A stretch of 16,158 nt of DNA from Hymenopellis radicata (Eukaryota > Basidiomycota > Agaricomycetes > Agaricales > Physalacriaceae). This document shows, one piece after another, positions 1 to 7,867 of this stretch. Location of the stretch: contig JADNRX010001013.1 of the NCBI GenBank assembly GCA_015501595.1, positions 1 through 16,158 of the forward strand, read 5' to 3'. The notes under the pieces were generated by a model. That model ran no database searches, was not told where the DNA came from, and saw only the letters and a list, made by a program, of their open reading frames with translations. A program made the position numbers and the translations under genes. The first letter of the stretch is position 1, and the number at the start of each line of letters is the position of its first letter.

Positions 1-110
1 TCAGTGTCGTATGTCGCCGGAGATTCCTTATAGTTATCCGGGCGATGCATAACCTCTGTACCGAGTACAGAAGTCGCTAAGAGGAGGAGGAGAGCGTGCT
101 TGAACCCCAT
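1..110 (-). CDS. Probable secreted protein, N-terminal fragment (runs off window)
   Basis: I do not recognise this protein. Reading leftward from an ATG at 110-108, the open frame runs to the window edge (36 codons). It starts MGFKHALLLLLATSVLGTEV. This is a textbook signal peptide: a short basic n-region with one Lys, a hydrophobic core containing LLLLLA, and a small-residue site consistent with cleavage after VLG or nearby. The residues after it (MHRPDNYKESPATYDT) are polar. A TATA-like element on the same strand lies about 87 bp upstream (197-204), which supports this as a true 5' end. No domain can be named because the rest lies outside the window. Secretion is inferred from sequence; a chance open frame of 36 codons is the main alternative. 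Confidence 0.55.
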   Translation of the reverse strand, partial: MGFKHALLLLLATSVLGTEVMHRPDNYKESPATYDT

Positions 111-1212
111 TGTAAAGAATGTGAGGAGGACTGAAAGGAGGGCGGATGCGTCCTGTGAGTGTGGGAGCTTGGAGAATCTCTCGAGGACCCGCAGTCTATT
201 TAAGTGGGAGCCATGCTTTCTCGGTATGGACACCAGAGAGCCTTGTGCTGAGGTGAGGAACGTTCATATGGACGATGAAATGCGTGATACGACGCAACCC
301 CAAATGGAGGGGGTCGGGGTTTCGAAGCCAGTTACTGTAGATGCAAAACACAAGAACGCATGGTACCAAGCTGAGATCTGAGAAGCTACACAGGAGGCAC
401 AGGACAATCCTCGAAGATAAGGCAGACATGCCAAACATGGTCGACGTCCGAGAAGACCAATATTAGTTATCCTCAGACATCACGACGATGGCGATAGGAC
501 AGATAAGGACCTGTAGAGCAACTTCTTTCGTTCCGGCAAGGCGAAAGGTAGGTAGCGAGGAGACAAGTAGAGCTGATGTCCTGAGTGACGAGAAACCGGC
601 CGGAGACTGAGACAACGCCGCATGGTCGTCTTCGCCAGCCATCAATCATGCGAAGCTGGTATCATCACACGACCCACAGGGGATACGAGAGACTTTTCAG
701 CATAGGAAGAAGTACCAGACAACGACTTTGATGTTTCAACTCGCTGCGCAGAGCCTGGTAGCGTGCTTGGGTCTCGACTAGTAGCGCTATAGATGATCGC
801 ATTGGCTAGCCCCAGGTTGAACTTGTGCAAAGAAAACACGAGCACAGCGAAATTGCCAAAGCCGAGATTCAACCTAGAAACAAGATGTCGACGTGTAGTG
901 CGACCAGCAGGTGAGGAAGCCGTTCCTGTGGATGAAATCTACACGTTGTACAGGGAGTGAAATGATCACGCACGCGCCCCAATCCATGGCTACGAGAGGC
1001 CTGTGATAACTTGTACGTCCTTACTTACAGTCATGTTTGGCTCAGTGAAGCAACAGAGGAAGAAAGGCCACACGTCCGGATCATGTCGCGCATGTGATGA
1101 TTCGGGCCTTTAGCCGTATCAAATTCAATTGACAAGAGCGTGCAAAAATGGTAATATTCTGGCCAGGTGCGATGTTGCAGCATTTGGACACAAGGTTACA
1201 ACAGAAGAAACA
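111..1212. other. Intergenic region, no supported gene
   Basis: About 1.1 kb lies between the start of the secreted-protein gene and the 3' end of RPN8. Open frames here are at most 93 codons, overlap on both strands, and show no motif or splice pattern that I recognise. The left part must hold the promoter of the leftward secreted-protein gene. The right part must hold the RPN8 3' UTR and terminator. I see no tRNA-like fold, transposon end or strong repeat. Confidence 0.6.
197..204 (-). promoter_or_regulatory. TATA-like element for the secreted-protein gene
   Basis: On the minus strand the sequence reads CTTAAATA, about 87 bp upstream of the ATG at 110. Position and composition suit a fungal TATA box. 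It is a single short match, so it is only suggestive. Confidence 0.3.
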
Positions 1213-2404
1213 TCATGAACCCTTCTCCTTTTCACTGTCCTTCCCATCTGCCTTTTTCTCTACCTTGGTCTTTTCAGTCTCTTTCTTTCCACTCTCCTTC
1301 GCATCCAGTTTCTCCTCGGTATCCTCTTTGCCTATTGTCGCCTTGTTGTCGACCAAGGCATGTAGAGCTATGACTGCCCGCAGCAGGCTGCTCATGTAGA
1401 CAACCAACAGCTCATCATTCGCACTACTTGCGAAGCTCTTCGTCGTCTCCGGCTCTGACAAGTCGGGCAGGAGGTTCAGTGCATCCTGGAGATAGTAAAC
1501 GATCTGATGGTTCACAGGCATTTTGCCTGTTGAGACGTCGACGAGATATCGTTGAAGGTCGGATAAGCGGGAGGAGAGGCCTTGAAGGGAGGAGAGCTGT
1601 TCGGCGACGCGAGTCGCGAGAGTGGTTGTCGTTGAATCCTTTATATCACGGAGAAGATGTTCGACACCAATTTCTTCCGCCTCTTCGGCTTCAATTGCAG
1701 ATGGGACGTGAAGAAAGGTTTTCCTTGTTTCCGTACCATCCTGTGTAAGCCTGATATATCAATAAATCACATAGACAGCGAGAGAACTTACATCCTTGAT
1801 CTCCTCTACGGCGAAATAAGCGTCGGTTGGGATTCCCACTGTTGATGGTCGCACGTCTACGATGACCATGACTGGTCGCGCAATGAATTTCTTGAAGAGA
1901 TCGTTGATTTCCTGATCACTCGCGCGTAGCTTTGGGCCGGAATGGTACCATCCTATCATGCGTTCCTTTGCTATAAGCCAGATAAGTTGGACGGAGGCGG
2001 GCAATTAGAAGTGAATACATACCGTTCACCTTCTTGAACATTTCATACATTCCCTGTATGTAATTGTGATCTAAAAACCATGTCTTGCTATCCTTTTCAT
2101 CCTCTTCGAACGGAATGCCAAATGAGTTGGCCACGTTGATTGTGCGTCCGTTGTCCTGACCGAGCAGTACGCCGACGACGCGTTTCTGAGAATTTCTCGA
2201 GACAGCACGAGCATGGTGGTCCGCCACAGATAGCAGGACGAGGGGATGGACGACTGACAGCGAGTTGAGGAATGGGCGGGGTTAATTGGGCGGCGGACGA
2301 CGTACTGACTGTAGTGTTTGCCAAGACTGACAACTGAATATGTTGATAAGTACTTGTAACTGTTTCGAGAGTCAACATACCTGCTCAGTTGTACTGGCCA
2401 CCAT
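1213..2404 (-). CDS. RPN8: 26S proteasome regulatory subunit Rpn8 (PSMD7), MPN domain
   Basis: Non-catalytic MPN subunit of the 19S lid; it pairs with Rpn11 to position the deubiquitinase over the substrate pore. Five exons on the minus strand: 2404-2381, 2333-2306, 2253-2023, 1970-1792 and 1740-1213. All introns are GT-AG (47-52 bp). The phases join into 990 nt, or 329 aa, close to the usual 320-340. The start MVASTTEQ fits fungal Rpn8. Family marks include [13 protein letters not shown] (residues 19-31), RVVGVLLGQ, a WFLDHNYI block and [13 protein letters not shown] (101-113). The zinc-binding JAMM signature expects HxH here; YHSGP keeps only the first His, as in other Rpn8 proteins, so it should be catalytically dead. 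The C-terminal half carries PVNHQI, LPDL and the helical dimer region. It ends in a Lys/Glu-rich tail (about 292-329). RPN8 shares a 285-bp divergent promoter with the deubiquitinase gene. Confidence 0.97.
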
Positions 2405-2689
2405 CGTGAATAAGAGAAATGTAGATCAGCAGACGATGACGAGGGTTGGAGGACGCGACGCGCGTTTAATTGGTTATGTTTGGCTACGCCTCTTGTGGCT
2501 GTGCTCATTATCGCGCTTACGGCATTTGCTGACGACACGGAGCTTGAGTCGCGACTGCGGCCGCTCTGCGCTCTTCTCTCAACCAGCATCGCAACACATC
2601 ACCAATTAAGCTTTCCCTCCTTTTGGTTTTCTTCCACCTCAACCGCCTTCGTTCTACCGCCTACTCGTGTCTAAACCTATCCATATCAC
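2405..2689. promoter_or_regulatory. Divergent promoter between RPN8 and the MINDY deubiquitinase
   Basis: Only 285 bp separates the two start codons. A CCAAT pentamer on the plus strand (2602-2606) lies about 84 bp before the MINDY ATG. Its reverse complement ATTGG (2469-2473) reads as CCAAT toward RPN8, about 65 bp before that ATG. The stretch before the MINDY start is CT-rich, as is common around fungal transcription starts. I found no copy of the yeast Rpn4 element (GGTGGCAAA). Shared regulation is inferred from layout. Confidence 0.55.
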
Positions 2690-4121
2690 ATGGCTGACAC
2701 TGTCAACAACCAAGTTCACGCGTCTCAAGCTGAAGTCTGGTATCTCAAGGAAATTGCTTTTGGAACCTCAGAATCACGAATACCTGTCAAGATAATAACT
2801 CAGAATTTCAATGGGCGCGTTACCTCTCTTCCAATAGGCGTATCCATACGTGTCTAATCCCATGTTTCCAGGCCATGTTCATTCATTGCTATCTGTACGC
2901 TGCCTCGTACATTGTCTCTCAAACAAAGGTCTTATGTATCATGACAGGCAATATACTAATACTACGTGGAGCAATTACTATCGAGCCTCCCGGTCGTAAG
3001 ACTGTGTCCTATGAATTCCTTTCCCAACTTGTTGGAGAGTATCTACTCCTAACATGCCCGGGAATCGACATTTCGGCGGCGTTGTCCATAATGCCATACA
3101 CACAGAGTGAGTCTTTCCTAAAATGTAACGCGTTCCATTGTTCATCACTATTAAGTAAAGAGGGCATGGATTTGAATCCTCTCTTCACTGGCTCGACCTC
3201 GTTTAGACCGGGTGGAAGTGGAGGAGAACTGGATCTGTTTAAGCAAGCCGAGATAGAACTTGTTCATGGCTGGCTTGTCGATCCCGAAAGTCCTGAAGCC
3301 TCCTTACTGGCAAAGACTCCGGACTACGACAGCGCCGTCATGTTGATAGCCGATGCCGATCACATCACCAAAGGTCAACTGGTTCGTGATGATGCGCGAC
3401 CTCAGACGCCTGTGGCGTCTGGTAGCAGTTCCTCAGCTGTTAACAACCACAGCGAGGAAGAAAGAGAGAAGATTGCCAATGGTGGGTGTCTTTAGAGATA
3501 CCGTAGTTTGGCTGATCAGTTCTATAGCGATCGCCGTTCGTGAATTTCTGGATTCGACGCGCTCTCAGTTGACGTATCACGGCCTCTTCCACCTTGCGTC
3601 CACCATAAAGCCTGGTTCCTTGGTCGCACTGTACAGGAATCTCCACCTATCAGTCTTGTATAAGAGGCATGGTGACGACTCCTCGCTATACTCTCTTGTC
3701 ACCGACTATGTTTTCCTTCGAGAGCCTTCTGTCGTCTGGGAGAGATTAGAAGACGTGGATGGCGGCTGGTCAACATTTGTCGATTCAGACTTTGTGAAAG
3801 CTAGTCCTGCGGGCGGTGACTTCGCTGGTCAAACTGCCGAAGACGCGTTACGAGCCGCGGAAATAGAGGCTGGTAATTTCGTTGCCTCTGATCCTGCCGA
3901 GTCAGTCTCTTCGTTTAGCTATTCGTATGTTTTTTTCATTGACAACATTTTACAGTCTTGCGCTTGCTCAACAGTTGCAGAGCGAAGAAGACAGTCGCGC
4001 GCGTTACGAGTATGATCTCCGCCGACGAGAAGAGGAGAAGAGAAGACAGGCGGAAATCAATAAGCGGATGTCCAAACAGGATAAATCTCGTAAAGCGAAG
4101 AAAGATTGCCTTATCATGTAG
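2690..4121 (+). CDS. MIY1: MINDY-family deubiquitinase (MIY1/FAM63-like) with C-terminal MIU and CaaX box
   Basis: Cysteine protease of the MINDY family, whose studied members trim K48-linked polyubiquitin. Six exons: 2690-2814, 2872-2894, 2948-3106, 3161-3481, 3528-3924 and 3956-4121, giving 1191 nt or 396 aa. Start MADTVNN; EVWYLKEI follows at residue 15. The active-site loop QNFNGPCSFIAIC supplies Gln38 and the nucleophile Cys44. Both the 6-residue spacing and the NGPCS context match the family. LVALYRNLHLSVLYK supplies the probable catalytic His249, followed by VTDYVF, VVWERL and DVDGG. SLALAQQLQSEED (342-354) resembles the ubiquitin-binding MIU of this family, and a charged R/E/K-rich helix follows. 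The last residues are KKDCLIM, a CaaX motif after a basic patch, which suggests membrane tethering. Odd gene structure: intron 1 begins GC, exon 2 is only 23 nt and carries Cys44, and intron 5 is 31 nt. Function is inferred from the family. Confidence 0.95.
2815..2871 (+). other. Intron 1 of the MINDY gene, non-canonical GC-AG
   Basis: The only join that keeps the conserved NGPCS active-site codons in frame starts the intron at GCGCGT and ends it at TTTCCAG. A good branch-point match (TCTAAT) lies about 17 nt before the acceptor. GC-AG introns normally begin GCAAGT, so this donor is weak. The nearby GT donor at 2819 would put the Cys codon out of frame. Confidence 0.7.
3925..3955 (+). other. 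Very short (31 nt) intron 5 of the MINDY gene
   Basis: The element runs from GTATGT to TTTTACAG, with TTGAC as the likely branch site and the branch A about 13 nt before the acceptor. Its length is not a multiple of three. Removing it joins SFSYS to LALAQQLQSEED in frame; keeping it leads to a stop after about 30 unrelated residues. The other introns in the window are 46-62 bp. Confidence 0.75.
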
Positions 4122-4124
4122 ATT

Positions 4125-4174
4125 CTATATACCTCGCGGCTTGGGATCAGTTGAAATACTGCTATATACCTCGC
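4125..4174 (+). repeat. Short direct repeat in the 3' region of the MINDY gene
   Basis: The 13-mer CTATATACCTCGC occurs at 4125-4137 and again at 4162-4174, starting 4 nt after the stop codon. The copies are identical and 37 nt apart. It may be a 3' UTR element or a small chance duplication. Confidence 0.5.
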
Positions 4175-4675
4175 TGGATGGAAACTATATCTCATAATGA
4201 TGATACCTGCTGTCAGTCACGACTTTTCAGGGTATGAATTACTACAGTGTTCCATTTCAACGAAGACCCGGTTCGATTCGACAGCACGAACCAGTCTATC
4301 ATCAGAGCGAGGCTGAATGGGGCTCTAGCCTTGGAAATCTTCAATTAATTCATTCACACGAGTGACAAGATCCTAAACATTGCTTCCGCGGACGACGAGC
4401 AATTGGCGTCTGCGGGACGTGATAGTGTCAGAAACTGGTCAGAACACCACCCGTGAGTATGCGCACCTGTATTTGGTTTCCCATCGAAAGGATGCATTGA
4501 TATGGAAGTCGAACAAGGTCGAAAGACCAGAACGCGTGAGGACACCTACAGATGGGATTTTACCAAGTATAATGCGTATGATGATCTGAAGGAGGAATAG
4601 CAGCTAGGACGAGTCGGAAAGCCTTCTGATGAATCCGATTTGAGCAAGACCAGGTGTAGGGCGAGTTTGTAATTT

Positions 4676-4702
4676 GCCTGTTTGTGTAATTTGCAAACAG
4701 GC
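4676..4702. repeat. Perfect 9-bp inverted repeat (hairpin)
   Basis: Arms GCCTGTTTG (4676-4684) and CAAACAGGC (4694-4702) enclose a 9-nt spacer. The spacer TGTAATTTG nearly repeats the sequence just left of the first arm (TTTGTAATTTGC), so the hairpin sits on a short direct repeat. There is no T-run to make it a classic terminator, and no flanking open frame suggests a transposase. Confidence 0.45.
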
Positions 4703-5894
4703 ACCCTCCTTCATGCTTCGACATGTCTAAAATCCTTCCACTCTCATCGGAAACAATTTCGGTTGCATGACCAGATACAGCAGGATTCATGGGATCCGAA
4801 ACAATCGTACAGCGCGCGGCTCAATGAACAGGCGTGTTGTGAACGAACGAGGATATAATGGGGCCCGCAGGCGAGCAGATTCTCGATTGACAGTGCTCCT
4901 TGAGCCCGGGGCCTACACATAGCCGCCTGGACGGATCTGGCATAGATCTTCACTAGGAGATACGGTAAATGGGCGTGGTGCTGCATTTTTATCGGGAACA
5001 GACACCCTTTCCTCGCGCATTACGGGATCCCAGAGCGAAATTGTGCTGCTCTCTTTGTGCCCCGTTATTTTATAGGCTTCGCCACACCTTGTGCGTATTC
5101 AGTTGTGGCATGCGCAGTGGAGAACGACGGCCACTTACCCATTGTCAGGACACGGACGCAGCAGCATTCGTTTCGCCACAGTCCAGATCGTCAGACATAT
5201 GTGCAGCCCGGGCGATACCTACCAGCTGAATGCAGCACCACACGGCGACCTCTTCGAATGTCTCCTGCGCTGAAGCTTCCCCCGGAAATTATTCTCCTCG
5301 CAACTTCGTCTTCGACGACAGACCATCTCCCTTCACAAACACCACAGAACAGGCTAGATAGACTCCCTCCTCCGTAAAATCACAGTAAAGCCCAGCCTGA
5401 AGCCCTGCTCTGGATGCAAAATCACGCATTCATTCGCTTCAGCAGTACAGAAACCTCCCGGGTTATTTCTGGATTCCGCCGCACGGCAGGCGTGTGAGTC
5501 GCCGCCACACTCTGTCGACATCCCCGCGCGCGCCCAGAGACAGCAGATGTTTGAAATGAACTACCAAGGATAGGATCTAGTGTTTGCCCGCCAAAGACCT
5601 CGAATCCCGCAGGAATCTTCCTGTTCCCATTTCGGACAAGCGCGACTCGAGAGACCTCGTGGCGCTTCGGATTTCATTTTTGAAAGACGCGCACCGCCTT
5701 TCGCCGTTACATGACAGAGAGGGGATGGCGTTTGAAACAAGAGCTAGACCAGACAAGCTTTTGGAGACGACGTGGCAAGTTACTTCTGCAGTATAGTGGC
5801 TTTAGTCGGTTTTTTTCTTTTAACGCGCGATCTGTTTTCCGTTCACAAGGCTGTGGAACGCGCTATATGGTAAGCATTCTCATCTGCGCGAAGG

Positions 5895-6126
5895 ATTTGC
5901 GAGGGCGAGACGGATGGAAATGGTGGTTGGCTTTGCGGTAGGTTAAGCTACCGGGAAAGTTGCGTTACGCAGAAATCGAGCGTCCTTTCCCTCGAGGCAC
6001 CGCGCTGAGTATTTGCGAGTTTGATGTAGACGTGAATGATGGCTGGCCTTGCAGTAGGTTATCCTCCTGGGGAAGCTGCAGAAAGCGAGTGTCCTTTTCC
6101 TCCACGTTGAGAATACTGCTGCAGGT
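5895..6126. repeat. Ancient tandem duplication, 116-bp unit, two copies
   Basis: Copy 1 starts at 5895 and copy 2 directly abuts it at 6011. Both begin ATTTGCGAG. Both contain GC(G/A)GTAGGTT at the same offset (5935 and 6051), preceded by a TGG(T/C)TGGC(T/C)TT block. Further on, AGAAA(T/G)CGAG(C/T)GTCCTTT in copy 1 matches copy 2 after a 5-nt gap. Identity looks to be about 65-70% by eye, decaying toward the right end of copy 2. No shared open frame explains the conservation. Confidence 0.6.
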
Positions 6127-7062
6127 TGTCCGTATCATGTACGTCGCTTCATCGTCAAATGCCAATCCAGACTGACCTGTGGAAACGTCCCTCTGCGATA
6201 GACTAACATTCCACGGCGTCCTTGTATCTGTAGCACGTCGTTCCAAGCATTGTCAATGCACCTTCACCGCAGGCTAAATGAAAAAGTGACCTTGGTTCCA
6301 ATTTTCACTTTCGTCGAGCCCGAGCTGCCACTTTGGCGCTGGCCCTCTTGTGGTCTTTGACACGACTTGGCTGGACGAGCAAACATTGTAGCCGACGGCC
6401 GACAACGTATTTCTGTCTGCTTTGGTGAAGAGCTCTAGGTCCAAGATATTTCTTATTTTGTACGTAACTATTTCCAGTTCTGTTCCAATGTCCATGGCGC
6501 GACCTAACCTCCAGTGTTCAGATTAGCTCTCTATAGACGACAAGGCGACATGACATATCCCAACTGGGCAAATCAGTAGTTTTAGATGTTGTCCAAAACG
6601 AGCGGAGTCAATCTTCATGCGGTTCCGTTCTGGCCAGTCGCAATCTTTCTACCCTTGTTCCAAGCTCGCACCAGATGCATGGCGGATCTTTTGTCGACGA
6701 TCTGTCCGATCGCGAAAAATCCTCGATCAAACGCGTCTAGTTAGAAGGTGGCGCGTTTTTTGGGGCGAAATGAGGGATTTTAAAAAACTCGATAGATGAG
6801 CTCGCCAACCTTTCGGATACTCAAACTTTGATGCACCTCACGTAACACATGCATTCTGAAGTATCGAAGCAACCACGAACATCAAAGGAGACCACGAACT
6901 AACTAAAGAAAACGACGAAAGCAGAACGTACACGATGTAAGTAGCTCGAACAGAAAAAGTACATACAGACGAAGATAGCACTAGACCTACAGGTAAGTAT
7001 CACAGACTAGCCAAATAAGAAAACATGGAATTGCGGTCCCAAATGAAAGTTCGGCCACAGAG

Positions 7063-7867
7063 CTAAGTTTGGGGTAACTGGTACAAGTGGTGGCCTCCCA
7101 TTGATACCGATGCGTCTGGGAGTGACATGACGTATGAAGGACTGTGATATGGAGGAGGGTACGGAGGAACGAAAGCAGCGCGGTACGGAGATTGAGCGGG
7201 GGGATAAGCGTTCTCATCCGCGGTCTCGGCGTGGGGCGAAGGGGCGGAGAGTAGGACATGGTGGTGAAAAAGTATTGGGGGTGAGGGTGGGTATGATGAT
7301 GATAGTATGTCGGCGAATCCCCAGGCTTGCCAGGTGGGGGAGACGGCGGATACTGTGAATAGTAGCCAGGAACATAACCTGTCGGACCCATGAAGGGTGA
7401 ACCGGCAGGGGGAGCACTCGTTGGCGAGTACGGTGCTCCATTGATAGGCACGTCGATGTCGACGTTACCTGCACGATCTTGGTTAATGGTCATTGTAAGG
7501 GAAAAGAAGAGTAATCAAGAAACGCACCTTTTGCATCGCGCTTCTTGTAGGGACCTCTCTTGATACCTTTCTTGCGTTCCTTGCGCTGGGAATCGACGCA
7601 CTCGTCGGCGATCCCGTATCGGACGCAACGGAGACACGGACGGCAATCATCGCACTTTTTGCATGCCTTCTGACACTTTGTGCATGCATTCTTGACCTGG
7701 CGACGTTTGGCACGGAGAGGAGGGGCGGGAACGAGCCCAGAAGAGTAAGGGTACATTTGAGGCATGGGTGATGAGTCGTAAGGGAGAGAATGAACGGTCA
7801 TCGGGGAAGAGTTGTCTGAGGCTGGTGAAAGCAAGGCCGAATCTGTGGGATAGGCATTGGACGCCAT
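7063..7867 (-). CDS. Zn2Cys6 DNA-binding transcription factor (frame break in exon 2)
   Basis: Fungal binuclear-cluster protein, presumably a nuclear DNA-binding regulator. Two exons: 7867-7528 and 7468 leftward, with a 59-bp GT-AG intron (GTGCGT...GTGCAG). The start is MASNAYPTDSALL. A basic patch KRRQVK leads into C-x2-C-x6-C-x5-C-x2-C-x8-C (residues about 60-90), a full six-Cys set. KERKKGIKRGPYKKR follows as a second basic patch and likely nuclear signal. Exon 2 is rich in Pro, Tyr, Ser and His (YYSQYPPSPPPGKPG). Near 7229-7250 this composition jumps to another frame that continues SPHAETADENAYPPAQ and stops in HHLYQLPQT at 7065-7063, about 248 aa after correcting a single base. Read uncorrected, the frame continues to a stop at 6987 (273 aa) with an unrelated Leu/Thr/Arg-rich tail. 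The family is a guess beyond the zinc cluster; I know no target genes. Confidence 0.8.

Larger units (their letters stand above)
4122..7062. other. Long region with no convincing gene
   Basis: Nearly 3 kb between the MINDY stop and the end of the Zn2Cys6 gene. Open frames are short (under 110 codons), mutually overlapping and lack recognisable motifs. The best candidate is a minus-strand pair of frames (6495-about 6308 and about 6246-5965). They can be joined in frame only through a weak GTCACT donor (about 6307) to a CTACAG acceptor, giving roughly 156 residues. I could not match this to any family and do not annotate it as a gene. The region holds a diverged 116-bp tandem duplication and a small perfect hairpin. 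It may be a degenerated transposon or gene remnant, or hold a noncoding transcript. Confidence 0.5.

Noticed and set aside
2875..3495. A 206-codon open frame starting at an internal ATG as a separate protein
   Set aside because: It reads through three MINDY introns and one microexon in a shifted frame; the spliced model restores the full catalytic loop.
4270..4279. GGTTCGATTC resembles a tRNA T-loop (B box)
   Set aside because: The flanking bases do not form a T-stem, there is no A-box at the right distance upstream, and no acceptor-stem pairing is seen.
5965..6495. Possible two-exon minus-strand gene of about 156 residues
   Set aside because: The join needs a weak GTCACT donor, the second frame has no ATG of its own, the product matches no family I know, and it overlaps the 116-bp tandem duplication.
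6731..6769. ACGCGT followed by GGCGCG and GGGGCGAAA, like cell-cycle (MCB/E2F-type) promoter motifs
   Set aside because: No gene start lies within reach on either strand; the nearest coding end is the 3' side of the Zn2Cys6 gene. Such short motifs are expected by chance.
7213..7474. Intron within exon 2 of the Zn2Cys6 gene to explain the frame change
   Set aside because: The only local GT-AG pair gives a 33-nt piece that does not change frame, and an alternative 26-nt piece further upstream would delete the well-formed Tyr/Pro-rich sequence.
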